From NCBI GenBank assembly GCA_902772755.1, contig CACYCD010000055.1:1-12139 (forward strand): a DNA stretch of 12,139 nt, given 5' to 3'. Of this stretch, positions 1 through 6,754 are shown piece by piece. Source of the stretch: an uncultured Ruminococcus sp. Its GTDB lineage: Bacteria; Bacillota; Clostridia; Oscillospirales; Acutalibacteraceae. Position 1 is the stretch's first letter; each line of letters starts with the position of its first letter. The translations under genes and the position numbers were made by a program. The notes under the pieces are model-generated. The model did not search any database. It was not told the origin of the DNA and saw only the letters and a list, made by a program, of their open reading frames with translations.

Positions 1-1152
1 CTTGGCGGCGTAGGTCTTGAAGGTCTCCGGAAGCTTGGAGGTGTACAGCACCGTCAGATTAGGCTCGGGAGATGGTCCCATATTTTCGAGAGTATGGAGA
101 AAGCGGAAATCCGTCTTGGTGACCATTGATCTGCCGTCAACACCTGTGCCGGCTACCTCCAGCGTAGCCCAGACGGGGTCGCCGGAATAAAGCTCGTTAT
201 ATGCAGGGATACGGGCAAACTTGACCATTCTGAATTTCATAACAAGGTGGTCGATAAGCTCCTGAGCTTTTCTTTCCGTGATAAAGCCCCTGTCAAGATC
301 TCTCTGAATATAGATGTCAAGGAAGGTCGAGATCCTTCCTACGCTCATAGCCGCACCGTTCTGCGTCTTTATAGCAGCCAGATAGCCAAAGTAGAGCCAC
401 TGCACCGCTTCCTTTGCATCATTGGCAGGCTTCGAGATGTCATAGCCGTAGGAGTGTGCCATGACCTTCATATCCCTGAGTGCCTTGATCTGCATGGCGA
501 TCTCCTCACGCAGACGGATAACATCGTCCGTCATTGTGCCGTCACCGCAGTTTTCAAGATCCTTCTGCTTTTCTTCAATTAGAAAGTCAATGCCGTAGAG
601 GGCAACACGGCGGTAATCGCCGACTATCCTGCCTCTGCCGTAGGTGTCGGGCAGACCCGTGACTATCTTGTTGTGGCGGATCTGCTTCATCTTGGGAGTG
701 TAGCTGTCAAAAACACCCTGGTTGTGGGTTTTTCTGTAATCGGTGAATATATTGTGCAGCTCGGCAGACGGAGTGTAGCCGTAGGTCGAGCAAGCCTGCT
801 CTGCCATTTTAATTCCGCCAAAGGGCATAAACGCACGCTTGAGAGGCTTGTCTGTTTGCAGACCGACAACCTTTTCAAGGTGCTTGCAGTCCTTGTGGAT
901 ATAGCCGGGGGCGTGTGAGGTTATCGTGGAAACTATGTCAGTGTCCATATCGAGAACACCACCCTTGGCACGCTCTTCCTTCTGGAGCTCCTTGAGTATC
1001 CCCCAAAGCGTGTTTGTAGCCTCGGTGGGGCTTTCGAGAAAGCTCTCGTCACCGTCATAGGGCTGATAATTTTTCTGAATGAAATCACGGGTATTTATTT
1101 CTTCCTGCCAGATGCCTTCTTCAAAGCCTTCCCACTGGATAAACCTAGTCAT
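1..1152 (-). CDS. pflB: Pyruvate formate-lyase (formate C-acetyltransferase), N-terminal 384 residues, truncated by the window edge
   Basis: Glycyl-radical enzyme of the cytoplasm that converts pyruvate and CoA to acetyl-CoA and formate in anaerobic fermentation. The reverse strand is open from an ATG at 1152 to base 1 (384 codons), about half the usual length of roughly 750. Family hallmarks are visible: [20 protein letters not shown] at residues 171-190 (Arg175 matches the pyruvate-binding Arg of E. coli PflB), NGAAMS at 265-270, and [10 protein letters not shown] with Trp328. The adjacent catalytic Cys pair and the C-terminal glycyl-radical loop (RVxGY) lie beyond the window, so catalytic competence cannot be judged here. 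The start is supported by an AAGGGGA ribosome binding site and a promoter at 1204-1232. Glycerol dehydratase-type relatives are unlikely given the close match to PflB. An activating enzyme gene (pflA) would be expected downstream, outside the window. Confidence 0.95.
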   Translation of the reverse strand, partial: MTRFIQWEGFEEGIWQEEINTRDFIQKNYQPYDGDESFLESPTEATNTLWGILKELQKEERAKGGVLDMDTDIVSTITSHAPGYIHKDCKHLEKVVGLQTDKPLKRAFMPFGGIKMAEQACSTYGYTPSAELHNIFTDYRKTHNQGVFDSYTPKMKQIRHNKIVTGLPDTYGRGRIVGDYRRVALYGIDFLIEEKQKDLENCGDGTMTDDVIRLREEIAMQIKALRDMKVMAHSYGYDISKPANDAKEAVQWLYFGYLAAIKTQNGAAMSVGRISTFLDIYIQRDLDRGFITERKAQELIDHLVMKFRMVKFARIPAYNELYSGDPVWATLEVAGTGVDGRSMVTKTDFRFLHTLENMGPSPEPNLTVLYTSKLPETFKTYAAK

Positions 1153-1203
1153 TTTTATATCCCCTTTTTTATGACCGTCTTGCATCAACGTTTTTATATT
1201 TCT

Positions 1204-1232
1204 ATTCTAACACAGCCGATAACAAAGTGCAA
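1204..1232 (-). promoter_or_regulatory. Sigma-A-type promoter for pflB
   Basis: Read on the reverse strand, a -35 TTGCAC (1232-1227) and a -10 TAGAAT (1209-1204) are separated by exactly 17 bp, with TGT just before the -10 (extended -10). Transcription would start around 1197, leaving a leader of about 45 nt before the pflB ATG. I saw no clear FNR- or Rex-type palindrome over it. Confidence 0.65.
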
Positions 1233-1284
1233 GCGGTTTATCTAAGTTTTTGAGGTACGCAACACTTTTTCACTGTTGTTTTTC

Positions 1285-1313
1285 TTGAAATGCTCAGCAT
1301 TATCTGTTATAAT
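1285..1313 (+). promoter_or_regulatory. Sigma-A-type promoter for the lipid kinase / PAP2 / HPr cluster
   Basis: TTGAAA (1285-1290) and a perfect TATAAT (1308-1313) are separated by 17 bp, with an extended -10 TGT at 1305-1307. It lies 34 bp before the ATG at 1348 and is back-to-back with the pflB promoter, with about 50 bp between the two -35 boxes. Confidence 0.75.
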
Positions 1314-1347
1314 AAACTAGATCACTGTATCTGTAAGAGGTATATAT

Positions 1348-2241
1348 ATGAATCACAAAAAACTTTTATTTGTATACAATCCTGTATCCGGCAAAGGTCT
1401 TATCCGCAGCAAGCTTCCTTATATAATAGAAAAGCTGTCTGAGCTGGGTACTGTCACAGTTATCCCCACAAAGGGGAAGGGTGATGCCACACGCTCGGCG
1501 GCGGAGCTTATGGCTGACTTTGATATGGTCGTGTGTTCAGGCGGAGACGGCACTCTCAACGAGATAACAACAGGCTATATGAGCGTTCCCAAGGAGGACA
1601 GGAAGCCCTGTGCCTACATTCCGGCAGGTACGGTCAATGATTTTGCGACCTCGCTGGGCATCTCAAAAAACATCATAAAATGTGTTGACGGAATTGCACA
1701 CAGCCGTGTGTTCCCCTACGACATAGGCGAGTTCAATGAAAGATATTTCAACTATGTTGCCGGCTTTGGTGCGTTCACAGAGGTGTCCTACTCCACACCG
1801 CAGAACTTTAAAAACCTGTTCGGCAAGGCAGCTTATATCATGGAGGGTGTAAGACAGATACCCAAGATAAAGAGCCTGCATGTGCGTATCACCACCCCCG
1901 AAAAAGTGGTCGAGGACGATTTTGTTTACGGAATGATATGCAATACCTTTTCCGTTGGCGGTCTGCTGAAAATAGATGAAGACTCGGTAGAGCTTGATGA
2001 CGGCAAGTTTGAAGCCATAATGATAAAAACTCCCACAAATGCCGTGGATTTTCAGGAAACCGTCAATGACCTTATCCTGAGCAAGACCGACAGCCGAAGA
2101 CTGGTATATCTCAGAAGCAATGATTTTATTATAGAAAGTAAATCCTCCCTGCCGTGGACGCTTGACGGAGAGTTTGGCGGAAAAACCAAGAAGGCTCATA
2201 TAATCAACCACGAACGGGCTATAGACTTTCTGAAGCCGTAA
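1348..2241 (+). CDS. Diacylglycerol kinase / YegS-type lipid kinase
   Basis: Cytoplasmic, membrane-associated kinase of the DAG kinase catalytic-domain superfamily (DgkB/YegS), expected to phosphorylate diacylglycerol or a related lipid with ATP. The 297-residue length is normal for the family. Visible motifs are NPVSGKG (11-17) in the first strand-loop, the nucleotide-binding SGGDGTLNE (64-72), PAGTVNDFA (92-100), and a C-terminal WTLDGEFGG near residues 270-278. There is no signal peptide or membrane segment. AAGAGG at 1335-1340 lies 7 nt before the ATG. It heads a cluster with a PAP2 phosphatase 15 nt downstream and HPr after that. Pairing with a lipid phosphatase suggests a phosphatidate/diacylglycerol cycle (inference). 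The substrate cannot be read from sequence: DAG, undecaprenol and other lipids are all possible. Confidence 0.9.
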   Translation: MNHKKLLFVYNPVSGKGLIRSKLPYIIEKLSELGTVTVIPTKGKGDATRSAAELMADFDMVVCSGGDGTLNEITTGYMSVPKEDRKPCAYIPAGTVNDFATSLGISKNIIKCVDGIAHSRVFPYDIGEFNERYFNYVAGFGAFTEVSYSTPQNFKNLFGKAAYIMEGVRQIPKIKSLHVRITTPEKVVEDDFVYGMICNTFSVGGLLKIDEDSVELDDGKFEAIMIKTPTNAVDFQETVNDLILSKTDSRRLVYLRSNDFIIESKSSLPWTLDGEFGGKTKKAHIINHERAIDFLKP

Positions 2242-2256
2242 TTTGTTTGGGGAGTG

Positions 2257-2766
2257 ATGGTCATAGAAAAGTCAGACTATGCAAAAAAATACACGGCACT
2301 GAAAAGCTATATCGAGAACCACCCTGCCCTGTATAAGCTGATCTGTGTTTTGTACAGGCTCACAACGGGGGTCATGTATCTTGCCTATCCCGTTATGCTG
2401 GTGTATCTTTTCTTCACCTGCGACAAAAGGCTGGTCAGGGCAGTCACCATACCGCTTGTCACGGTGCTGGGGATAACCGTGCTGAGAAAGCTCATTGACC
2501 GCCCCCGTCCGTATCAGGCTCACGGCTTTGTACCGCTTTTCCCGAAAAAGACGGTGGGGAAGAGCTTTCCGTCAAGGCACGTTGCCAGTGCGGTGATAAT
2601 AAACTTTGCGTTTTTTTACATTGACCCACGGTTGGGCGTGGCGGCAATTCCGATAACACTGCTCATTGCCGTTTTAAGACCCATAGCCGGCGTGCATTAT
2701 CCAGGCGATGTGCTGGGTGCGGTGCTGATAAGCTCGGTGCTTGGCTCTGCGTTTTATATTTTTTGA
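2257..2766 (+). CDS. PAP2-superfamily membrane phosphatase
   Basis: Small integral membrane protein (169 residues) with hydrophobic segments near residues 29-50, 62-76, 110-122, 127-140 and 153-168. It carries the three PAP2 phosphatase motifs: C1 ends in DRPRP (81-85), C2 is PSRH (105-108, usually PSGH), and C3 is R141-x5-H147-x3-D151. His147 would be the phospho-accepting nucleophile and His108 the acid/base. Two deviations are seen: Arg77 sits where C1 normally has Lys, and Arg replaces the Gly of PSGH. Likely substrates are phosphatidate, undecaprenyl pyrophosphate or a related lipid phosphate (family knowledge). The start is uncertain: GTG at 2254 and ATG at 2257 are adjacent and the GGGGAG at 2249-2254 is unusually close to both. 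I prefer the ATG. It lies between the lipid kinase and HPr genes, with gaps of 15 and 12 nt. Confidence 0.87.
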   Translation: MVIEKSDYAKKYTALKSYIENHPALYKLICVLYRLTTGVMYLAYPVMLVYLFFTCDKRLVRAVTIPLVTVLGITVLRKLIDRPRPYQAHGFVPLFPKKTVGKSFPSRHVASAVIINFAFFYIDPRLGVAAIPITLLIAVLRPIAGVHYPGDVLGAVLISSVLGSAFYIF

Positions 2767-2778
2767 GGAGAATTTATT

Positions 2779-3060
2779 ATGATATCTGCAAAAGTAACTG
2801 TCACAAGAAGGAACGGCTTTCACATGAGGCCTGCCGGTGCGTTTGTCAGGGCAATGGGCAAGTACGAGGGTACAAGCGTGACCGTTGTCAAGGGAAACAC
2901 ACGCATTGACGGCAAAAGCATTATGAACCTGATAACCGCCTGCATAAAGTGCGGTACCGAGATAACGCTGGAGTTTGACGGTCCCGATGAACAGCAGGCA
3001 ATGGAAGAGGCGGTAAGCCTTGTAAAAAATGACTTTGTACAGATTGATACCGCCAAATAA
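2779..3060 (+). CDS. ptsH: HPr-family phosphocarrier protein
   Basis: A 93-residue cytoplasmic HPr. In the sugar phosphotransferase system it passes phosphate from enzyme I to EIIA domains. Its Ser form is the corepressor for CcpA in Bacillota. The active-site motif NGFHMRPA places the phosphorylatable His at residue 15 with Arg17. The regulatory-serine motif GKSIMN has Ser47, one residue later than the usual Ser46. Having both His15 and the Ser argues for a true HPr and against Crh, which lacks the His. The C-terminus is about 5 residues longer than typical. GAGGAG at 2765-2770 lies 8 nt before the ATG and overlaps the end of the PAP2 gene. Enzyme I is not adjacent, so this may be a solitary copy or a second HPr. 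A terminator follows directly. Confidence 0.9.
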   Translation: MISAKVTVTRRNGFHMRPAGAFVRAMGKYEGTSVTVVKGNTRIDGKSIMNLITACIKCGTEITLEFDGPDEQQAMEEAVSLVKNDFVQIDTAK

Positions 3061-3087
3061 ACTGCGGTTTTGCAGTTTTATTTTTTT
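3059..3087 (+). terminator. Intrinsic terminator after the HPr gene
   Basis: A 7-bp stem (AAACTGC 3059-3065 / GCAGTTT 3072-3078) with a 6-nt loop starts inside the HPr stop codon and is followed by a T-rich tract including seven T's at 3081-3087. It ends the three-gene cluster and separates it from the nfnAB promoter. Confidence 0.7.
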
Positions 3088-3101
3088 ATCCTGCAAAACT
3101 A

Positions 3102-3131
3102 TTGACAAATGACGATGAAATGTAGTACACT
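3102..3131 (+). promoter_or_regulatory. Sigma-A-type promoter for nfnAB
   Basis: A perfect -35 TTGACA (3102-3107) is followed after 18 bp by TACACT (3126-3131). It lies 35 bp before the preferred nfnA start and just after the HPr terminator, so nfnAB is probably an independent transcription unit. Confidence 0.65.
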
Positions 3132-3153
3132 GTTAATTAGTATTATCTCTATC

Positions 3154-3159
3154 GAGGAG
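3154..3159 (+). promoter_or_regulatory. Ribosome binding site that decides the nfnA start
   Basis: GAGGAG is only 1 nt from the ATG at 3161 but 7 nt from the in-frame ATG at 3167. The second ATG is therefore the more likely initiation codon, and it gives the MYKI N-terminus typical of the family. Confidence 0.7.
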
Positions 3160-3166
3160 TATGATT

Positions 3167-4009
3167 ATGTATAAAATACTAAAAAAAGAGGTACTCAATC
3201 CTACCGTTACAAAAATGGTGGTTGACGCTCCTATGATTGCAAAAAAAGCAGAACCCGGTCAGTTTATAATCCTGCGTACCGATGAAAACGGCGAGCGTAT
3301 TCCGCTGACTATTGCCGACTACGACAGAGAAAACGGAACCGTTACCATAATTTTTCAAATAGTGGGAGCAACTACAAATCAGCTCAACAGCTTTTCTGAG
3401 GGCGACTATATCCACGATTTTGTAGGACCGCTCGGCAATGCTACGGAAACAGACGGTCTTAAAAAGGTTGCAGTCGTGGGCGGCGGCGTTGGCTGTGCAA
3501 TTGCCTATCCCGTTGCAAAAAAGCTCTTTGACAAGGGTGTGGAGGTCCACTCCGTTGTCGGCTTCAGAAACAAGGATCTTGTTATTTTGGAAGATGAGTT
3601 CAAAAGCCACTCGACCGTTTTCAAAATGATGACGGACGACGGCTCATACGGCGAGAAGGGTCTTGTAACAAACGCACTGCAGGCTCTTATTGAGGAGGGC
3701 AACACCTATGACGAGGTAATAACCATAGGTCCCCTTATTATGATGAAGTTCGTTGCAAAGCTCACCGAGAAGTACGGCATAAAGACTGTTGTTTCAATGA
3801 ATCCCATTATGATAGACGGTACGGGAATGTGCGGCGGCTGCCGTCTTACCGTTGGCGGAGAAACAAAGTTTGCCTGTGTTGACGGTCCTGATTTTGACGG
3901 TCACAAGGTGGATTTTGACGAGGCTATCAAGAGAGGCAGATTCTACCACGAGTTTGAAAGACACGCTTATGAGGAGAGCTGTAACCTTCTCAACAAGGAG
4001 GTAAAATAA
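3167..4009 (+). CDS. nfnA: NfnA: FAD/[2Fe-2S] subunit of electron-bifurcating NADH-dependent ferredoxin:NADP+ oxidoreductase
   Basis: Small subunit (280 residues) of the soluble NfnAB complex, which couples reduced ferredoxin and NADH oxidation to reduction of two NADP+. It belongs to the dihydroorotate dehydrogenase electron-transfer (PyrK-like) / ferredoxin reductase family. An N-terminal FAD-binding barrel occupies roughly residues 1-95, then a nucleotide-binding fold with VAVVGGGVGC at 101-110. Near the C-terminus GTGMCGGC...FAC provides Cys222, Cys225 and Cys237 for the [2Fe-2S] cluster, and DGPDFDGH follows. An upstream ATG at 3161 would add two residues, but ribosome-binding-site spacing favours 3167. 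The gene is followed by nfnB after a single base. PyrK is the main alternative, but the partner gene and the GTGMCGGCR context fit NfnA. Sulfide dehydrogenase subunit is an older name for the same family. Confidence 0.92.
   Translation: MYKILKKEVLNPTVTKMVVDAPMIAKKAEPGQFIILRTDENGERIPLTIADYDRENGTVTIIFQIVGATTNQLNSFSEGDYIHDFVGPLGNATETDGLKKVAVVGGGVGCAIAYPVAKKLFDKGVEVHSVVGFRNKDLVILEDEFKSHSTVFKMMTDDGSYGEKGLVTNALQALIEEGNTYDEVITIGPLIMMKFVAKLTEKYGIKTVVSMNPIMIDGTGMCGGCRLTVGGETKFACVDGPDFDGHKVDFDEAIKRGRFYHEFERHAYEESCNLLNKEVK
3995..4002 (+). promoter_or_regulatory. Consensus Shine-Dalgarno for nfnB inside the nfnA 3' end
   Basis: AAGGAGGT lies within the last codons of nfnA, 8 nt before the nfnB ATG. This arrangement suits translational coupling of two subunits made in equal amounts. 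Confidence 0.8.
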
Positions 4010-4010
4010 A

Positions 4011-5396
4011 ATGGCAAATATGAAGATACCCAGGACGGAGATGCCCCAGCAGGACCCCAAGGTCAGAGCAGGGAATTTTCTTGAGGTTGCCACGGGCTAC
4101 ACCGTGCAGATGGCACTGGACGAGGCTTCACGCTGTCTTAACTGCCGTCATAAGCCCTGCGTTGCCGGCTGTCCCGTAAATATCGAGATACCCGACTTTA
4201 TAAAGAAGATAACCGAGCAGGATTTTGAGGGTGCTTATCAGGTGATAAGCAAAAGCTCCTCACTTCCGGCTGTCTGCGGACGTGTTTGTCCCCAGGAGTC
4301 ACAGTGCGAGGCAAAGTGCGTGCGTGGCATAAAGACAGAGCCTGTGGCTATCGGCAGGCTTGAAAGATTTGCAGCCGATTGGCACAACGCCAACACCACC
4401 GAAAAGGCTGAGAAGCCTGTAAGCAACGGTCACAAGGTAGCCGTTATCGGCAGCGGTCCTGCAGGACTGACCTGTGCCGGCGACCTCGCCAAGAAGGGCT
4501 ATGAGGTCACTGTGTTTGAAGCTCTGCACACAGCAGGCGGAGTCCTCCAGTACGGTATCCCCGAGTTCAGACTCCCCAAGGATATCGTAAACAAGGAGGT
4601 TCAGAACCTCATTGATCTGGGCGTATCCGTTCAGACAAATATGGTCATAGGCAGGGTGCTGTCTATTGACGAGCTGCAGGAGATGGGCTTTGAAGCTGTT
4701 TTCATCGGCAGCGGTGCAGGCTTGCCGAGATTTATGAATATCCCCGGCGAGAACCTCAACGGAGTTTATTCCGCAAATGAGTTCCTCACCAGAGTAAATC
4801 TGATGAAGGCATACAAGGATGACAGCACTACACCGATAATGCACGCAAAGCATGTTGCAGTAGTCGGCGGCGGAAACGTTGCGATGGACGCAGCACGTTC
4901 AGCTCTCAGACTGGGTGCAGAGGAAGTCACAATAGTTTACAGACGCTCCGAGAACGAGCTTCCGGCAAGGGCTGAGGAAGTCCACCACGCCAAGGAAGAG
5001 GGCATCGTGTTCCGCACACTCAACAATCCCGTTGAAATACTCGGTGACGAAAACGACAACGTTACCGGCATCAAGTGCATCAAGATGGAGCTGGGCGAGC
5101 CGGACGCAAGCGGCAGACGCAGACCCGTTCCCGTAGAGGGCAGTGAGTATGTCCTGCCTATGGACTGTGTGATAATAGCTATCGGCACATCGCCGAATCC
5201 CCTCATCAAGTCCACCACCAAGGGACTTGACACTCAGAGATGGGGCGGTATCATTGCCGATGAGGACGGACTGACCAGCCGTGAAAATGTCTATGCCGGA
5301 GGCGATGCCGTAACAGGTGCGGCAACGGTTATCCTGGCAATGGGTGCCGGCAAAAAAGCTGCAGCCGCAATCGACAAGGCATTTTCCGAAAAATAG
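4011..5396 (+). CDS. nfnB: NfnB: glutamate-synthase-small-subunit-like FAD/[4Fe-4S] subunit of the bifurcating transhydrogenase
   Basis: Large subunit (461 residues) of NfnAB, holding the bifurcating FAD, two [4Fe-4S] clusters and the NADP(H) site. The N-terminal iron-sulfur domain has Cys42, 45, 50, 54 (CLNCRHKPCVAGCP) and Cys89, 93, 99, 103 (CGRVCPQESQCEAKC). A first Rossmann motif for FAD is VAVIGSGPAG (143-152), a second for NADPH is VAVVGGGNVA (282-291), and the C-terminal FAD contact AGGD lies at 429-432. Length and domain order match NfnB and GltD. Its annotation as glutamate synthase small subunit would be the usual database confusion. Adjacent nfnA, 1 nt upstream, and the absence of a gltB-like large subunit favour NfnB. 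It supplies NADPH for biosynthesis in fermenters. No strong terminator follows, only an AT-only hairpin. Confidence 0.92.
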   Translation: MANMKIPRTEMPQQDPKVRAGNFLEVATGYTVQMALDEASRCLNCRHKPCVAGCPVNIEIPDFIKKITEQDFEGAYQVISKSSSLPAVCGRVCPQESQCEAKCVRGIKTEPVAIGRLERFAADWHNANTTEKAEKPVSNGHKVAVIGSGPAGLTCAGDLAKKGYEVTVFEALHTAGGVLQYGIPEFRLPKDIVNKEVQNLIDLGVSVQTNMVIGRVLSIDELQEMGFEAVFIGSGAGLPRFMNIPGENLNGVYSANEFLTRVNLMKAYKDDSTTPIMHAKHVAVVGGGNVAMDAARSALRLGAEEVTIVYRRSENELPARAEEVHHAKEEGIVFRTLNNPVEILGDENDNVTGIKCIKMELGEPDASGRRRPVPVEGSEYVLPMDCVIIAIGTSPNPLIKSTTKGLDTQRWGGIIADEDGLTSRENVYAGGDAVTGAATVILAMGAGKKAAAAIDKAFSEK

Positions 5397-5404
5397 TTTA
5401 GTCA

Positions 5405-5424
5405 TTTGTAATAAAAATTACAAA
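5405..5424 (+). other. AT-only inverted repeat downstream of nfnB
   Basis: Perfect 8-bp arms (TTTGTAAT 5405-5412 / ATTACAAA 5417-5424) around AAAA, 8 nt after the nfnB stop. The stem has one G-C pair per arm and no T-tract follows on this strand, so it is at best a weak terminator or 3' mRNA-stabilising hairpin. Confidence 0.35.
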
Positions 5425-5446
5425 AATATAAAAATATACTTTTCTA

Positions 5447-5475
5447 TTGCTTTTTAAAACAATATGTAGTATAAT
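5447..5475 (+). promoter_or_regulatory. Sigma-A-type promoter for the secreted FN3 protein
   Basis: TTGCTT (5447-5452) and a perfect TATAAT (5470-5475) are spaced 17 bp apart in AT-rich DNA. Transcription would start near 5482, giving a leader of about 40 nt. Confidence 0.7.
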
Positions 5476-5483
5476 CAAGCTTA

Positions 5484-5498
5484 GAATGTTTTACATTC
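5484..5498 (+). other. Inverted repeat at the predicted transcript 5' end
   Basis: GAATGT (5484-5489) and ACATTC (5493-5498) flank TTT, starting about 8 bp after the -10 box. It could be an operator over the start site or a short 5' hairpin protecting the mRNA. Neither can be decided from sequence. Confidence 0.3.
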
Positions 5499-5523
5499 AC
5501 TATATTTAAGGGAGATTTATTGA

Positions 5524-6702
5524 ATGAAAAAGACAAGAATTGTAAGCGGTGTGCTTGCAGGCGTAATGGCTGCTTCAATGTGTTCAGTAGCTCTTACTGC
5601 TTCCGCAGCAACAACCAAGAAGATCACAAAGCTTACGGCTACCAACGCCAAGGCAGGTATTACACTCAAATGGAAAAAGGTTAAGGGTGTAAAGTCCTAC
5701 AAGGTTTACCGCAAGGGTACCAAGAAGGCTCTTAAGACTGTTAAGAAGGTCACCTTCACAGATAAGACTGCCAAGGCAGGCAAGACCTACACCTACACCA
5801 TCAAGGCTACAGGTGCAAAGGCTGCTTCCGTAAAGGTAGTAAGACTGGTAGCTCCCACGATCTCTTCCGTTAAGATGACAAAGAACAAGGACGGTTATCC
5901 GGACGGTCTTAAGCTCACATGGAAGAAGGCTAAGGGTGCAAAGAAGTACATCGTTTACCGCAAGGACAGCAAGAAGTATGCAAAGGTTGCTACTGTTAAG
6001 AAGCTCACATACACTGACAAGACTCTCAGCAGCGACGTTAAGTATACTTACAAGGTCAAGGCTGTAAACGGCAAGTCAACATCTGTTGCTTCCGCTGCTA
6101 AGAAGGGTGTTGTTGTTGATTCACCCGATAAGGTAACTCTCAAGCTCAACAACAACGGCACATACAAGCTTTCTTGGTCAAAGGTCAAGTACGCAAGCTC
6201 TTACACGATCTATGACAGCAACGGCAAGAAGGTCAAGACTGTAAAGACAAACTCCTACTCAGGCAAGCTCACAGGCGACAACCTCCAGGTAGTTGTATTC
6301 ACAGTAAAGACCAACTATGCAGGCAACGCTTCATGGGGTCAGAGTGGAGAGGGTCTCTATGTTCCCGACGGCTCACACTATCATGACCAGTACGGCAACA
6401 TCTGCATCAAGATCGCCTTGAAAGAGAAAGAGCAGTTTATGGACGGTGCTTTCCTTGACCTCATTCTCAAGGCATCAAGCATTAACTCATACAGCGTTGA
6501 CAAGGGTACAGATACAAATGTAGCTGAGCTTGATGAGAACTTCATTATCAAGGCTAAGAACGCAGGCTTCACAAAGTTCAAGATCACTTATGATGAGGCT
6601 GCTGCAAAGGTTATCACAGATACACTTGCTCAGTACGGTCTCAAGTTCAACAACAAGCTTTCCACAGGTACAGCTTACGTTGAGGTAACAGTTACAAAGT
6701 AA
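5524..6702 (+). CDS. Secreted lysine-rich protein with three fibronectin-III-like repeats and an unrecognised C-terminal domain
   Basis: A 392-residue protein with a classical signal peptide: MKKTR, a hydrophobic core to about residue 25, and probable cleavage after TASA at 28. Cys20 is preceded by Met, so it is not a lipobox. Three repeats share a Trp strand and a YxVYR-like strand: LKWKKVKGVKSYKVYRK (48-64), LTWKKAKGAKKYIVYRK (131-147) and LSWSKVKYASSYTIYDS (216-232). Each is followed by a YTDK/FTDK turn or equivalent and a YTYxVKA strand, as in fibronectin type III folds. Residues about 280-392 match nothing I recognise. No LPXTG anchor, transmembrane tail, dockerin or catalytic motif is visible. 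The protein is very basic, with lysine mostly encoded AAG, a codon bias suggesting high expression. GGGAG at 5510-5514 lies 9 nt before the ATG. It is a single-gene unit with its own promoter and a strong terminator. A role in surface adhesion or wall association is inference only. Confidence 0.85.
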   Translation: MKKTRIVSGVLAGVMAASMCSVALTASAATTKKITKLTATNAKAGITLKWKKVKGVKSYKVYRKGTKKALKTVKKVTFTDKTAKAGKTYTYTIKATGAKAASVKVVRLVAPTISSVKMTKNKDGYPDGLKLTWKKAKGAKKYIVYRKDSKKYAKVATVKKLTYTDKTLSSDVKYTYKVKAVNGKSTSVASAAKKGVVVDSPDKVTLKLNNNGTYKLSWSKVKYASSYTIYDSNGKKVKTVKTNSYSGKLTGDNLQVVVFTVKTNYAGNASWGQSGEGLYVPDGSHYHDQYGNICIKIALKEKEQFMDGAFLDLILKASSINSYSVDKGTDTNVAELDENFIIKAKNAGFTKFKITYDEAAAKVITDTLAQYGLKFNNKLSTGTAYVEVTVTK

Positions 6703-6720
6703 TTTATAACGACCATAACA

Positions 6721-6754
6721 AAATCCCGAACCACTGCGGTTCGGGATTTTTTTT
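6721..6754 (+). terminator. Strong intrinsic terminator between convergent genes
   Basis: A perfect 12-bp stem (AAATCCCGAACC 6721-6732 / GGTTCGGGATTT 6738-6749) with a 5-nt ACTGC loop and eight T's (6747-6754). The T-run reaches the stop codon of the convergent CDF gene. On the reverse strand the stem is followed by a shorter T-rich stretch, so it may act in both directions. Confidence 0.9.

Noticed and set aside
247..918. Plus-strand open frames across the pflB region
   Set aside because: They are antisense to an unbroken reading frame with unmistakable pyruvate formate-lyase motifs, and have no promoter or ribosome binding site of their own.
1663..2211. A 182-codon open frame antisense to the lipid kinase
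   Set aside because: Shadow of the real gene: no ribosome binding site, no recognisable domain, and the opposite strand has clear kinase motifs.
4299..5405. Long minus-strand open frames opposite nfnB
   Set aside because: Shadow frames: no domain and no start signals, while nfnB on the plus strand has all cofactor motifs.
5580..5585. Cys20 of the FN3 protein as a lipoprotein attachment site
   Set aside because: The residue before Cys is Met, which does not fit a lipobox. A standard signal peptidase site after TASA at residue 28 fits better.
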